The notes under the pieces: model-generated | The model's database searches: none | Told to the model about the DNA's origin: nothing | Seen by the model: only the letters and a program-made list of their open reading frames with translations | Shown: positions 1 to 9,120 of the stretch, piece after piece | Layout of the letters: the number at the start of each line of letters is the position of its first letter | Numbering within the stretch: position 1 is the stretch's first letter | Assembly: GCA_028819235.1 (NCBI GenBank) | Contig: JAPPMC010000103.1 | Coordinates: forward strand, 1-35,383 | Origin: Bryobacterales bacterium | GTDB taxonomy: Bacteria > Acidobacteriota > Terriglobia > Bryobacterales > UBA6623 | DNA length: 35,383 bases | Reading direction: 5' to 3' | Position numbers and translations under genes: made by a program

Positions 1-155
1 CCAGCTCAATCGACGCGCCGCGTTAAACCGCATCAAACATTGAATCTGCCTGCCGGCGGCGGGAGACGCTAACGGATCCTGCAGCGCGTCGTCTAAACTA
101 ATCGCAGGGCTGTGGAGCCGATCGCTGCCCAAGCCGTTACGGAGCTGTCCTTCCG

Positions 156-845
156 ATGATGTTCTTCGACCCTTTGTACCTGTTGTTCATGATTCCGGGC
201 CTTATCCTCTCGTTGTGGGCGAGCGCCCGCACGAAGTCGGCGTTCAAGAAGTTCTCTCGCATCCCAGCGCGGATGACGGGGGCACAGGCGGCCCGCAGCA
301 TGCTGGATCAGGCCGGCCTGTACTCCGTGTCCGTGGAGCGATCTTCAGGTTTCCTCTCGGACCACTACAACCCGGCGACGCGAAGCCTTGGATTGTCACC
401 AGACGTATATGAGCGCAACTCAATCGCCGCGGTAGGGGTCGCCTGCCATGAGGCGGGCCATGCGATCCAGCATGCGCGAAGCTACGCGCCGCTGCAGCTG
501 CGGACCGCACTTGTCCCGACGGCTTCCATCGGGTCCAACCTCGGGTACCTTGCCATCGTCTTCGGCTTGATGCTGTCCTTCGCCGGCATGGTGTACATCG
601 GCATCGCCCTCTTCTCCGCGACCGTGCTATTCCAGCTGGTGACACTGCCCGTTGAATTTGACGCGAGCAATAGGGCAAAGCAACTCGTACTTCGGTATGG
701 AATTGTCTCCTCGTATGAGCGAGATGGAATGGACAGAGTGCTTAACGCGGCAGCGTGGACGTACGTGGCCGCGGCCGTCAGCAGCATCCTGACCCTGCTC
801 TACTTCCTGATGCGGGCCGGCCTCCTCGGCGGCAGCGACGACTAG
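156..845 (+). CDS. Membrane zinc metallopeptidase (YugP / Zn_peptidase_2 family)
   Basis: The 229-residue protein carries the zinc protease motif HEAGH (residues 98-102: two zinc ligands and the catalytic Glu). A later Glu in LPVEFDAS (about residue 167) fits the third ligand seen in this family. Hydrophobic segments at about residues 5-21, 124-163 and 200-222 place it in the cytoplasmic membrane with the active site beside the membrane. Length and layout match YugP-type neutral zinc metallopeptidases, whose substrates are mostly unknown. The ATG at 156 is preceded by GGAG at 141-144, 11 bases upstream; the next codon is also ATG. It stands alone, and a GC-rich hairpin begins at its stop codon. 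Family assignment is secure; the biological substrate is not known. Confidence 0.9.
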   Translation: MMFFDPLYLLFMIPGLILSLWASARTKSAFKKFSRIPARMTGAQAARSMLDQAGLYSVSVERSSGFLSDHYNPATRSLGLSPDVYERNSIAAVGVACHEAGHAIQHARSYAPLQLRTALVPTASIGSNLGYLAIVFGLMLSFAGMVYIGIALFSATVLFQLVTLPVEFDASNRAKQLVLRYGIVSSYERDGMDRVLNAAAWTYVAAAVSSILTLLYFLMRAGLLGGSDD

Positions 846-884
846 CGGTCGGCCGCGCCCCTGCTCTCCGCTGGGCCGACCGCT
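844..884 (+). terminator. GC-rich hairpin at the end of the metallopeptidase gene
   Basis: AGCGGTCGGCC at 844-854 pairs perfectly with GGCCGACCGCT at 874-884, an 11-bp stem with a 19-base loop, starting inside the stop codon. There is no T-run after it, so it could be a terminator without a U-tract or an mRNA 3' stabilising hairpin. Confidence 0.5.
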
Positions 885-1667
885 ACTCGGCAATGGGCTC
901 TGTCGGTCTGGTTCAGCCCGCCTATATGCCGACCGCTCCTGCCCGTTCAAACGGTCTCTTGACCAGCCTGCGGTTTCCCGCCCTGACCGAGTCGGAGACT
1001 CCGACGCGCCTATCGACTCCGGCAGAGATTCTCTCGCGATGGTGGGCTCTGCCCACTTCCTGCAAGACTCGGCCACCTGCCGCGCTTGGTCAAGCGGTCG
1101 GAGTCCAGCGTCCTAACAATCGGGTTCGGGTCTGGCTGGCGCGGTACTCCGATAACGCCCCAACCCTGAGGATTCGTCCGCCCCGGTCAAGCGTTGGCGG
1201 TGGAACCTGGCAGCGATAGCTGCCGCAGCCAACAGTTCTGGAGGGCATCAGGTGCCTTAAGACTTCGGCCCGCCAATCCTTGCTAGTTGAGCTCCCAACG
1301 CTGCCGTAGGTCTGTCCGCTGTGGGCAGTGCTGCTGCGTGCGCCGACCGCGACACTTGCGTGCATGTCGCTGCCCAGAGATGAAGCCAACGGCACGGCGT
1401 GTTCGATGTGCCGCGGATGGACCTCCCCGTCGTCTCGTGCATGGAGCCGCGCCCCGACCCGTCGCTGCCGCCGACCACCCTGCTCCATGTCGAGCCGGCC
1501 TCGTTCACCATGGCCGACAGTCGGCCAGCCCGGAGCTGGCCATAGATCTCCCAGACTCTTGCCCGGGGTCGGCTTGGCCTGAGTTCGACACACGCGCGCC
1601 GCGCTGTGCCCGCGGGAGAGTGCGCTACTAGCGCTCCGTCGTACTGCTTTCCCGGAGATTGCCGGGC
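885..1667. other. About 780 bp without a recognisable gene
   Basis: Both strands were read. Open frames exist, as expected at this GC content, but none shows a conserved motif, a signal peptide or a plausible start site. It could hold an eroded gene too far gone to name. Confidence 0.4.
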
Positions 1668-1673
1668 TATGCT
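1668..1673 (+). promoter_or_regulatory. -10-like TATGCT, 9 bases before an ATG
   Basis: TATGCT fits TANNNT and ends 9 bases before the ATG at 1683. If used, transcription would begin at or next to the start codon (leaderless mRNA). No good -35 hexamer is visible. The same arrangement recurs at seven other genes in the window. Confidence 0.4.
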
Positions 1674-1682
1674 GAGCACGGA

Positions 1683-2111
1683 ATGGCGAGGACACTCGCT
1701 ACAGACGAGACTGTGCGGTACATCTGGGCCGGCGTGCTCGGGAGCGACCGAATGTGCCGGTACTACGGCTATCTTGCGCACCGCCTGAGAAGGACTGGCG
1801 ACCTGCTGGCGATGGCGATCGTTGGGGTTGCCAGCATCGCGCAGCTCGTTGGGCGGTACCACGAGAAGGCCGCGCGCAGCGCCGATGTTCATCGCCAGAT
1901 GGAAGGGCTCTCGATCGAGTGGGAGGACCTCTGGAACGGAGTCTATGAACGCGAAGACGAGGCGCTCCGCGAAGATTGGCGAAGGCTCTCGGAACGCCAG
2001 GCTACGGTGCTGGATCGGCTTCCCGTGGAGTTGCCGCTGGCGGAGGGGCTGGCCAGACGCAGCGAGCGCGAGGCTGACCGTTACTGGACCCAGCGCTATG
2101 CAGCGGCGTAG
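1683..2111 (+). CDS. Small unknown protein with one hydrophobic segment and a charged helical C-terminal half
   Basis: 142 residues from the first ATG; an upstream in-frame TTG at 1659 would add eight residues but has no support. A hydrophobic stretch at about residues 41-57 follows a basic segment (HRLRR), and the rest is rich in Glu, Arg and Trp (for example EWEDLWNGVYER), probably alpha-helical and cytoplasmic. This resembles small membrane proteins with a cytoplasmic helical tail, loosely like SLATT-type proteins, but those usually have two membrane helices, so I do not assign the family. Codon use and amphipathic pattern look like real coding sequence. There is no Shine-Dalgarno site; a TATGCT hexamer lies just upstream. 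Function unknown. Confidence 0.55.
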   Translation: MARTLATDETVRYIWAGVLGSDRMCRYYGYLAHRLRRTGDLLAMAIVGVASIAQLVGRYHEKAARSADVHRQMEGLSIEWEDLWNGVYEREDEALREDWRRLSERQATVLDRLPVELPLAEGLARRSEREADRYWTQRYAAA

Positions 2112-2259
2112 GCCGGACATTCCGGAGCCTTCCTCCCGCTTGGTCCCGGCTGCTTCGGCCACGGCCCGTGTCGGCCTGACCCGCTGGGCGGCTTGAGGTC
2201 CGGAAGCCGGCCAGCGTCCCGATAGAACCGGCATCCCCCTACGACCCCTCTGTCCCCAA

Positions 2260-3393
2260 CTACCGGGCCACCACCTCCCTGTAGAGTGCTTCGTAGCGCT
2301 CTACCAGCCCGGCCTCGCTGAACTCCGAAGCCCGAGCCCGAGCTCCCGTCCGGAGGCGCCGGTGCATTGACGCGTCGCCAAGGATTTCAGCGGCTTTCCG
2401 CCCCATCGCCGTTACGTCGCCGACCGGGAACAAGTAACCGGACTCGCCCTCCGTGACCAATTCCGGCAATCCGCCAGTGGTCGAGGCGATGACCGGCACG
2501 CCGCAAGCCATGGACTCCAAGGCCGCCAGTCCGAAACTCTCCTGCTCGCTCGGAAGAAGGAACAGATCCAATTGGGGCAACAGCTCCGCAGCATCCTGCT
2601 CCGCGCCCAGGAAAGCGACCCGGCTCGAGACGCCAAGCTCCTCCGCCACGAGCTTCACGGCCTCCATGTCGGGACCGTCACCGATCATCAGCAGGCAAGC
2701 AGGACGGTGCTGGACGATCCGATGGAAGATCCTGACCACGTCCGTAGTGCGCTTGACCCACCGGAAGTTGGAAAGATGGCCCACCAGTGCCTCGTCCCCG
2801 CATACGTACCGGGAGCGTATCGCAGGCTCTCGCCTTGCGGGCGAGAATCGTTCTAGGTCGATGAAGTTGTGGATGGTCCGGACCTCGCTGTTCAGGCGGA
2901 ACAGTTCCTCCGTCTCGCGGGCCAAGAAGGTCGATACGGCTGTCAGACCGTCGCTCTGCAGCAGGCTGAACCGCGTGATCTCGTAGAACGAATCATCGAG
3001 GCCCAGCAAGGTGATGTCCGTCCCGTGGAGCGTGGTCACAATCTTCGGTGCGCTGTCTCCGAGCATCTGCCGGCAGAGCAACGCGCTGACAGCGTGCGGG
3101 ATCGCATAGTGGGCGTGCAAAACGTCGATCGGTTTCGTGCGGCACAGCGTTGCGAGTTTCGTGGCCAGCGCCAATGTGTAGGGCGGATAGGTGAACAGGG
3201 GGTAGCGGGTGACCGGCACCTCGTGGAAGCGAAACCGCGGGTGAGTGGCCGAGATCCGAACCGGACGGCGGTGACTGACGACATGGATCGAGTGGCCTCT
3301 CCGAGCCAACGCGAGGCCGAGGTCCGTGGCCACGACCCCGCTTCCGCCCAGGGTCGGATGGCAAATGACGGCGATGGTCAGCGGTCTTTCCAT
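2260..3393 (-). CDS. bshA: N-acetyl-alpha-D-glucosaminyl L-malate synthase BshA
   Basis: A 377-residue GT4-family, GT-B fold glycosyltransferase. It joins GlcNAc from UDP-GlcNAc to L-malate, the first step of bacillithiol synthesis, in the cytoplasm. Family-specific signatures are present: GGSG at 16-19 in the N-terminal nucleotide-fold loop, HAHYAIPHA at 93-101, TLHGTDITLLG at 121-131, a TRFS...SDGLTAVS block at 140-154, and the E-x7-E donor-binding motif in ESFGLAALE (E285-E293) followed by MACGVPVIAS. Length matches BshA. Its start overlaps the end of bshB1 by 16 bases, so the two are co-transcribed and probably translationally coupled. The third enzyme, the cysteine-adding BshC, is not in this window. 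Confidence 0.95.
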   Translation of the reverse strand: MERPLTIAVICHPTLGGSGVVATDLGLALARRGHSIHVVSHRRPVRISATHPRFRFHEVPVTRYPLFTYPPYTLALATKLATLCRTKPIDVLHAHYAIPHAVSALLCRQMLGDSAPKIVTTLHGTDITLLGLDDSFYEITRFSLLQSDGLTAVSTFLARETEELFRLNSEVRTIHNFIDLERFSPARREPAIRSRYVCGDEALVGHLSNFRWVKRTTDVVRIFHRIVQHRPACLLMIGDGPDMEAVKLVAEELGVSSRVAFLGAEQDAAELLPQLDLFLLPSEQESFGLAALESMACGVPVIASTTGGLPELVTEGESGYLFPVGDVTAMGRKAAEILGDASMHRRLRTGARARASEFSEAGLVERYEALYREVVAR

Positions 3394-4118
3394 GGTTCGT
3401 TGCCGAATAGTCCAACGAGATCGCCGACCGGCAGCGGGAGCTCGCTGTTGAAGGGTTCCCCATAGGCGACGCCGATCAGGGAACCGTAGTAGGCCAAGGT
3501 CGCCTCAATGGACCTCAGGAAACGCGACGAGGCCAAGCGGACCGGGAATCCTGGCGGCTGCTCTACCCCGAACTGGGATCCGTACGCCCGCACAGCCTCC
3601 ATCCTGCGCTCGAAGAACTCCGAGATGTCGACCACCAGCTGGGGCGCCATCGGCCTGCTGCCGAAGTGGTGGAGCAACGCCTTCGGACGCCATGGGGGAG
3701 TGCCGGGAGCGTACTTGCGCACTCCGCACAGAAAGAGACTCTGGCGCAAGAGCTCTCCGGTCGCGAGGTGGTCCGGATGATGGTCTTCCATCGGAGGCCC
3801 CACAACGACCTGAGGCCTCAACTCGCGGATCGTCCTGACGATCAAGCGACGGTTCGCATCGGTGTCGCGCACGTGCCCGTCCGCGAGGCCGAGATTGCGT
3901 CGATGGGCCAAGCCGAGAATCTTGCTCGCCCGCTCGGCCTCGATCAGCCGGATTTCGGGCGTACCGAGGCTCCCGGCCTCGCCACGGGTCAAGTCGACTA
4001 CGCCCGTCCGCCAGCCGGCGGCCGCCGATGAGAGCAAGAGCCCGCCGCAACACAGCTCCGCATCGTCCGGATGCGCCGAGAACACCACCAAGTCGCAGGC
4101 CGAATCGGACCTCTGCAT
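3378..4118 (-). CDS. bshB1: Bacillithiol biosynthesis deacetylase BshB1
   Basis: A 246-residue LmbE/PIG-L family zinc deacetylase that removes the acetyl group from GlcNAc-malate to give GlcN-malate, the second step of bacillithiol synthesis. The metal and catalytic motif AHPDD is at residues 15-19 and the second metal motif HHPDH at 113-117. The segment TRGEAGSLGTPEIR, typical of the BshB1 subgroup, follows the first motif. I chose the ATG at 4118; an in-frame TTG lies two codons upstream. No Shine-Dalgarno site is seen, but TAGGCT ends 8 bases before the ATG, consistent with a leaderless transcript. Its pairing with bshA supports the bacillithiol role over a general LmbE deacetylase. Confidence 0.93.
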   Translation of the reverse strand: MQRSDSACDLVVFSAHPDDAELCCGGLLLSSAAAGWRTGVVDLTRGEAGSLGTPEIRLIEAERASKILGLAHRRNLGLADGHVRDTDANRRLIVRTIRELRPQVVVGPPMEDHHPDHLATGELLRQSLFLCGVRKYAPGTPPWRPKALLHHFGSRPMAPQLVVDISEFFERRMEAVRAYGSQFGVEQPPGFPVRLASSRFLRSIEATLAYYGSLIGVAYGEPFNSELPLPVGDLVGLFGNEPWKDR

Positions 4119-4126
4119 TGTCAACT

Positions 4127-4132
4127 AGCCTA
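4127..4132 (-). promoter_or_regulatory. -10-like TAGGCT, 8 bases before bshB1
   Basis: On the minus strand TAGGCT is followed by 8 bases and then the bshB1 ATG. No convincing -35 hexamer is visible 16-18 bases upstream. This would be the promoter of the bshB1-bshA operon with a leaderless first gene. Confidence 0.4.
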
Positions 4133-4349
4133 TCCGGCCCGAAATCGCGGTTGCGGGCGAGGCCGGGATCATTCCGACGATCAGCCTCGGTGCCTTGGTG
4201 CCGGCACGCAGCCCGCTGGGGTCCGCCGCGCCCTTTCGGCATCAACCGGGAGCCAGCGCCCTGACTGCGTGCCCCCAATCCTACGCGGACAGCTTGCCCT
4301 CCATCGAACGCGTGGGTCCCGTCGGGACTCGCGCCACATCGAGACGGTC

Positions 4350-5275
4350 CTACGGCACGCCGCCATACCGCAGGACCGAAGGCACCTGGGCGAATTCCTC
4401 CACTGCCGAGAACAGCGGGCCGAAGTCCCTGGACAGGTTTCCGATCAGGCAGTCAGTGAGGTCTCCCCGCACACCGGGATGCCTCTTGAGCCGGGCCCCG
4501 AAGCTGAACGTCTCCTCGTAGAAGGCGTAGACCAGCTTGCGCACCGCCTCGATGCCCGCCCGGAGACCCGCGCCGTATTTCGAGAACCGGTCCGCGCTCG
4601 TGTCGCCGGCGCGGAGCGCGGCCTCCGCGGCATGCGCCGCGTGCTCGCCGCCGGTCAGGGCCAGCAGGATTCCCGAGGAGAAGACCGAGTCGAAGAACGT
4701 GAACGCATCGCCCGCCAGAACGAGGCCGTCGGCCGCGCAGAAACGTGACCGGTACGAGTACTCGGCGGTCACCCGCATCGGCTCGCAGCGCGTGCCCGGC
4801 GCCAAGTGCACGGCAATCCAGCGACTGGCCTGCACTTCCCGGTCGAAGACCGTCTCGAGATCCTTGCCCTCCCGGTAGACGTAGTCGCGCTCGGCCACGA
4901 TGCCCACGCTGACCAAGTCGTCGGGCAGCGGGATGTATCAGAACCCGCCCTTCCCCGGAAGGTTGGCGACGGTCGTGGTTCCTTCGTCGCGCATGGCGCC
5001 GCGGTAGTAGCTTCAGATGGACACCTTGTTGAGCCCGGGACCGGGCGCGATCCACCCCAAATGGGTGGCCGCGATCCCGTGCCGCCCAAAGCAGCCGATG
5101 GTCGCGGGTGCCCGGATGGGGAAGGTGCCTCCATCCGGCCGGACCAGTAGGCCCTCGCACCGATCATCCTCCATTAGCAGCCCCTTGCCGGTCGCGCCCA
5201 TCTGCACCCGCGCTCCTCCGCGTTCTTGAGCATCGTGCGGTCGAACTCGCTTTGGAAAGGAGCGACCGTCCGAGT
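4350..5275 (-). pseudogene. Decayed FAD-dependent oxidoreductase (halogenase / geranylgeranyl-reductase-like)
   Basis: Read from upstream, fragments EFDRTMLKNAEERG, GLNKVSI, SYYRGAMRDEG, YIPLPDDLVSVGIVAERDY and VLAGDAFTFFDSVFSSGI follow in the order found in FAD-dependent oxidoreductases of the tryptophan-halogenase/GGR type. The reading is broken by a frameshift near 5205-5210 and by two in-frame TGA codons, at 5013-5015 (between KVSI and SYYRG) and 4938-4940 (before YIPLPDD). Relatives normally have Trp at both places, so each is a simple TGG-to-TGA change. The N-terminal FAD-binding GxGxxG segment is not found upstream. The last 188 codons from a TTG at 4916 remain open. TGA serves as a stop in neighbouring intact genes, so recoding is unlikely. 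It lies on the same strand as bshB1-bshA, but a link is unproven. Confidence 0.8.
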
Positions 5276-5602
5276 CGGACACGTGCAGCGTTTCTCGGGC
5301 AGCCGTAGTTGCGTGCCGCCCAATCACTTCACCGTCGGCCCTGATCGCTCAGCCGGAGTCCTGCCCGTCCGGGCCGCAGGCAGCGATGCCACCGAGCCAA
5401 GCCCGGCCCCGCTTGGTGGGCTGCCCTGTCGACGGTTCCCGGCTTGCTTGGGCCGTTCCGCCCCTTGGCGGGAAGCTGCGGTCTGGGGTGACGGGGAAAC
5501 GCCCGCAGGTGCCTCCGTTCGCAGGGCTGACCGACAACTCTCCATCGCCCTACCGGCCACATGCCCCGTCGCATTATCCGGACTTGGCGGCTTGACTAGG
5601 GA
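5276..5602. other. About 330 bp with no recognisable gene
   Basis: This lies between the dead oxidoreductase and the 3' end of endonuclease IV. I looked for the missing N-terminal Rossmann motif of the oxidoreductase on the minus strand and did not find it. No RNA gene or clear terminator is visible. Confidence 0.4.
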
Positions 5603-6475
5603 CTACATCTGCGGGGCCTCGCCGGCCAAGTCCCACATCCTGCGAACGTTCTCCCGGTGGCTGTCCTCAATTAGTGGCGTCTCCAGGATGAACGGCTTGT
5701 CCCGCAGCTGGGGATGCCGGAGCATCCTCCGGAACGCATCTGAACCAATGTGGCCTTCGCCGATGGACTCGTGGCGGTCGCGGTTGGAGCCGAGTGGGGC
5801 TTTCGAGTCGTTCGCGTGGATCAGGTGGACCCGGTCAAGACCGAGCCGGTTTCGGATGGCCTCCAGCGTGTCCTCCAGGCCCTGCTCTGAGGCCACGTCG
5901 TAGCCCGCAGCGAGGCTGTGCGCTGTGTCGATGCAATAGCCGATAGGAACTCGGCATAGCGTCACGGCGGCGGCCCGGAGCTCGGCCAGCTCTTCGAACG
6001 TACGCCCGAGGGTGGCGCCGGCACCGGCCGTGTTCTCCAGCAGCAGGCGCAGCGAGCCCCAGTGGAAGCCCTCTTGGGCGTCAGCCAAGGCAAGCGCAAA
6101 GCCCTTGATTGCCGTCTCGCGGTCCTGACCGGCCGCACTGCCAGGATGGATCACGAGATAGTCGGCCCCGATCGCCTGTGCGTTGCTGATCTCGAGCTGG
6201 AACGACTCTTGGGATCGGGCGCGAACTACCGGATCGGCGCTTGCCAAGTTCGTGAGGTAGCTGCCGTGAACGGCTACGGGCCGGAGGTCGTGACGGTGGC
6301 GCAGCTCGGCAAGGCGTTCAATGCTGGCCTTCGCCGGCCGCTTGCCCTTCCATATGCGCGGGCTGCGGGTGAAGACCTGCAGCGCATTGCAGCCGATCTT
6401 GGCCGCCTCGGCAGCGGCTCTGTCCACCCCGCCAGCGGCGGAGGTGTGGGCTCCGATGCGGTGCCTGCGCGTCAT
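5603..6475 (-). CDS. nfo: Endonuclease IV (AP endonuclease)
   Basis: A 290-residue TIM-barrel protein that cleaves DNA 5' to abasic sites using a trinuclear zinc centre, in base excision repair. It starts MTRRHRIGAHTSAAGG, the typical IGAHTSAAGG opening. Further family signatures are LLLENTAG, CIDTAH, LIHANDSK with the LGSNRDRHESIGEGHIG zinc-binding block, and LETP near the end. I chose the ATG at 6475 because homology begins there; upstream in-frame codons read as non-coding sequence. Length is normal. It is divergent from the PQQ-like gene at 6537 with about 60 bases between, and no Shine-Dalgarno site is seen. Confidence 0.95.
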   Translation of the reverse strand: MTRRHRIGAHTSAAGGVDRAAAEAAKIGCNALQVFTRSPRIWKGKRPAKASIERLAELRHRHDLRPVAVHGSYLTNLASADPVVRARSQESFQLEISNAQAIGADYLVIHPGSAAGQDRETAIKGFALALADAQEGFHWGSLRLLLENTAGAGATLGRTFEELAELRAAAVTLCRVPIGYCIDTAHSLAAGYDVASEQGLEDTLEAIRNRLGLDRVHLIHANDSKAPLGSNRDRHESIGEGHIGSDAFRRMLRHPQLRDKPFILETPLIEDSHRENVRRMWDLAGEAPQM

Positions 6476-6523
6476 GGTCGAATCGGTCACCGGCCTGCGG
6501 GGTCCAACATAGCGCACGGTCGG

Positions 6524-6529
6524 TAGAAT
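6524..6529 (+). promoter_or_regulatory. -10-like TAGAAT, 7 bases before an ATG
   Basis: TAGAAT is five of six to the TATAAT consensus and ends exactly 7 bases before the ATG at 6537. It supports 6537, not the ATG at 6528 (which overlaps the hexamer), as the start, and suggests leaderless transcription. Confidence 0.45.
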
Positions 6530-6536
6530 GCCAGTG

Positions 6537-7835
6537 ATGCGACTTATGCTCCTGCTGCTCGCCGCGGCGCTGCTACCCGCGGAGGACTGGCCCCAGTGGC
6601 GAGGCGCGGACCGCCGTGGCGTCTGGGCCGAGACCGGCATTCTGGAACGGTTTCCCGAGGGAGGGCCCCGGCGGCACTGGTCCAGCCCGATCGCCAACGG
6701 TTATGCAGGGCCCGCGGTGGCGGATGGGCGTGTCTTCGTGACCGACTATCGTTCTACGCAGGGCCGCAAGGGGCTCGAGCGTGTTCTGGCGCTTGACGAG
6801 ATGAGCGGGGAGACGCTCTGGGAGCGGGAATGGGCCGTCGACTACAGCGGCCTCGCATACCCCTTGGGACCGCGAGCCACACCCACCGTCGACGGTGAGC
6901 GGGTATACGTTCTGGGCTCGATGGGGGACCTGCTCTGCTTGCGGGTGGACAGCGGGGAAGTCCTGTGGCGGCTCAACTATCAGCGGGACTTTTCCGCCGA
7001 ACTCCCGACTTGGGGCTTCGTGGCCGCTCCGCTGGTCGATGGTGAGCGCCTGATCGCGCTGGTCGGGGGTTCGCCGGACGCCAAGGTAGTGGCCTTCGAG
7101 AAGGCCACGGGGGAAGAGCTCTGGCGGTCGCTGGACGACAGCGCCGAGCCCGGCTACGACCCGCCGATCCTAGTTGAGGCCGGCGGAGCGCGCCAGCTGA
7201 TCATCTGGCATCCCACAGCCGTCACGTCGCTCGACCCGGAGACTGGGACGGTCCACTGGATGGAGCCGTTCAAGATTCAGGCCGGTCTGACCGTCGCGAC
7301 TCCGGTGCTGAGCCACCATGGGCTGCTCGTGTCGTCGTTCTACAACGGATCGCGGATGTACCGGCTGCTGCCGGACCGCCCTCAGGCGGAACTCGTGTGG
7401 AAGGGAGCGAGCGACAGCGAGATCGATACCGACGGGCTGCACTCGCTGGTCACGACGCCAGTCGTGGACGGGAACTACATTTACGGCATAGGCAGCTACG
7501 GGCACTTACGCTGCCTTGACGCCCGCACCGGAAAGCGCGTCTGGGAGACGCTGGATCTAACCGAGGAGAATGCCCGCTGGGCGTCCGGTCAGATTGTGCG
7601 CAACGGGGACCGCTACTTCATCAACAATGATCGCGGAGACCTGATCATCGCGCGGTTCACTCCTGAGGGATACGAGGAGATTGACCGTGCACAGATCATG
7701 AAGCCGACCAATCCCCTTAACCGGCGGAGGGACCTCGGAGCGGTGCACTGGACGCATCCTGCCTACGCAAACCGGCACATGATCATCCGGAACGACGAGG
7801 AGATCGTGCGCTTCACTCTTGAGGCGCCCGACTGA
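6537..7835 (+). CDS. Exported PQQ-like beta-propeller repeat protein
   Basis: 432 residues with a short signal peptide (MRLMLLLLAAALLPAE) followed by DWPQWRG, the usual opening of exported PQQ-like propeller proteins. Several blades with the W-docking pattern follow (LDEMSGETLWEREW, VDSGEVLWRLNY, EKATGEELWRS, LDARTGKRVWET), which are characteristic of the PQQ/BamB-type propeller. No dehydrogenase catalytic residues are evident, so it is probably a binding or scaffold protein in the periplasm and not a quinoprotein enzyme. A paralogue of the same design lies at 9309 beyond murA. The alternative start at 6528 would add three residues. Specific role unknown. Confidence 0.85.
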   Translation: MRLMLLLLAAALLPAEDWPQWRGADRRGVWAETGILERFPEGGPRRHWSSPIANGYAGPAVADGRVFVTDYRSTQGRKGLERVLALDEMSGETLWEREWAVDYSGLAYPLGPRATPTVDGERVYVLGSMGDLLCLRVDSGEVLWRLNYQRDFSAELPTWGFVAAPLVDGERLIALVGGSPDAKVVAFEKATGEELWRSLDDSAEPGYDPPILVEAGGARQLIIWHPTAVTSLDPETGTVHWMEPFKIQAGLTVATPVLSHHGLLVSSFYNGSRMYRLLPDRPQAELVWKGASDSEIDTDGLHSLVTTPVVDGNYIYGIGSYGHLRCLDARTGKRVWETLDLTEENARWASGQIVRNGDRYFINNDRGDLIIARFTPEGYEEIDRAQIMKPTNPLNRRRDLGAVHWTHPAYANRHMIIRNDEEIVRFTLEAPD

Positions 7836-7857
7836 TCCCGGCGCTGTTCCGTACGGG

Positions 7858-9120
7858 CTAGGCGTCGACGATCTCGACCCGCGCGCCGACAGCGCGCAGC
7901 TTCTCGGCCATGTTCGCGTATCCGCGCTGCAGGTGGTAGATGCGGTGCAGGGTCGTCGTTCCGCGCGCGGCCAAGGCCCCCAGGACCAGACAGGCGCTGG
8001 CCCGCAGGTCCGAAGCCATCACTTGTGCGCCCGAGAGCTGCGCCGGGCCCCGGATCACCGCGGTGTTCCCCGAGATGCGGATGTCGGCGCCCATGCGCTG
8101 CAGTTCCAGCACGTGCATGAACCGGTTCTCGAATACCGTCTCAACCACCTTTGACGTACCGCTGGCTTGGGTCATCAGCGCCATGAACTGGGCCTGCATG
8201 TCGGTGGGGAATCCAGGGTGCTCCCTCGTCGTGATGTCGACTGCGGTCAGGTCTGTGCAGCCATCGATCTCCAGTGTGTTGGCGTCGGGGGAGCCGATCC
8301 TGCAGCCGGCCGCCCGCATCCGCTCGATCACTCGCTCAAGATGTTCGCGGCGGGTCCCCCGGATGGTCAGGCGGCCAGCGGTCAGCGCTCCAGCGACTAG
8401 GTACGTGCCGGTCTCAATGCGGTCCGGAATGATGCGGTGCTCGGTCCCGTGTAGGCTGGGGACGCCTTCGACATGGATGGTGCGGGTCCCGGCTCCTTCG
8501 ATGCGCGCGCCCATCTTGGTGAGTAGGTCGGCGAGGTCGACCACTTCCGGCTCGCGAGCGGCATTCTCGAACACGCTCTCGCCCTTGGCGAGCACAGCGG
8601 CCATGAGCAGGTCCTCCGTGCCGGTCACCGTCGGCCTCCGGAAGCGGATCCGTCCCCCCACCAGCCCGCCGCGCGGAGCGACCGCCTCGATGTAGCCCCG
8701 CTCCTGCCCGATCGAGGCGCCCAGCGCCTTGAGGCCAGTCAGATGCATGTCGATGGGCCGGGCCCCTATGGCGCACCCCCCCGGGAGGGACACGCGAGCC
8801 CGGCCATAGTGGCCCGCCAGAGGTCCAAGCACGAGGCTGGATGCGCGCATGGTCTTGACCAGGTCGTAGGGGGCGGTCGGTTCGGGCTCGGATGCCCCGC
8901 GCACGCGGTATCCGTCGGAGCGCTCTTCCACCGCCGCGCCAATGCGCGCGAGCAGCCTGGCCATCGTGCGGATGTCGGCCACGGGCGGAATGCCGCTCAG
9001 TGTGACCTGGCCCTCCGTCAGCAGGGTCGCCGCCAAGGCAGGCAGAGCCGCGTTCTTGGCCCCGCTTATCTGTACGGTTCCGGACAGGGGCCTTCCGCCC
9101 TCGATTCGCATTGCTCTCAT
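7858..9120 (-). CDS. murA: UDP-N-acetylglucosamine 1-carboxyvinyltransferase MurA
   Basis: Cytoplasmic enzyme that transfers enolpyruvate from PEP to UDP-GlcNAc, the first committed step of peptidoglycan synthesis. The 420-residue length from the ATG at 9120 fits the family. Key residues are in place: KN at 22-23 in ISGAKNAALP, and the catalytic, fosfomycin-target Cys at 116 in LPGGCAIGARPID. FPTDMQAQFMAL and ENRFMHVLEL match conserved C-terminal blocks. Another ATG at 9111 is possible; 9120 puts the Lys and Cys at almost the standard numbering. A CATAAT hexamer on the minus strand at about 9172-9177 could be a promoter element. murA lies between two same-family PQQ-like genes on the opposite strand. 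Confidence 0.96.
   Translation of the reverse strand: MRAMRIEGGRPLSGTVQISGAKNAALPALAATLLTEGQVTLSGIPPVADIRTMARLLARIGAAVEERSDGYRVRGASEPEPTAPYDLVKTMRASSLVLGPLAGHYGRARVSLPGGCAIGARPIDMHLTGLKALGASIGQERGYIEAVAPRGGLVGGRIRFRRPTVTGTEDLLMAAVLAKGESVFENAAREPEVVDLADLLTKMGARIEGAGTRTIHVEGVPSLHGTEHRIIPDRIETGTYLVAGALTAGRLTIRGTRREHLERVIERMRAAGCRIGSPDANTLEIDGCTDLTAVDITTREHPGFPTDMQAQFMALMTQASGTSKVVETVFENRFMHVLELQRMGADIRISGNTAVIRGPAQLSGAQVMASDLRASACLVLGALAARGTTTLHRIYHLQRGYANMAEKLRAVGARVEIVDA

Noticed and set aside
4938..5015. Recoding of TGA as Trp or selenocysteine in the FAD oxidoreductase
   Set aside because: TGA ends several intact genes nearby, no selenocysteine insertion hairpin was evident, the residues expected are Trp, and a separate frameshift already breaks the gene.
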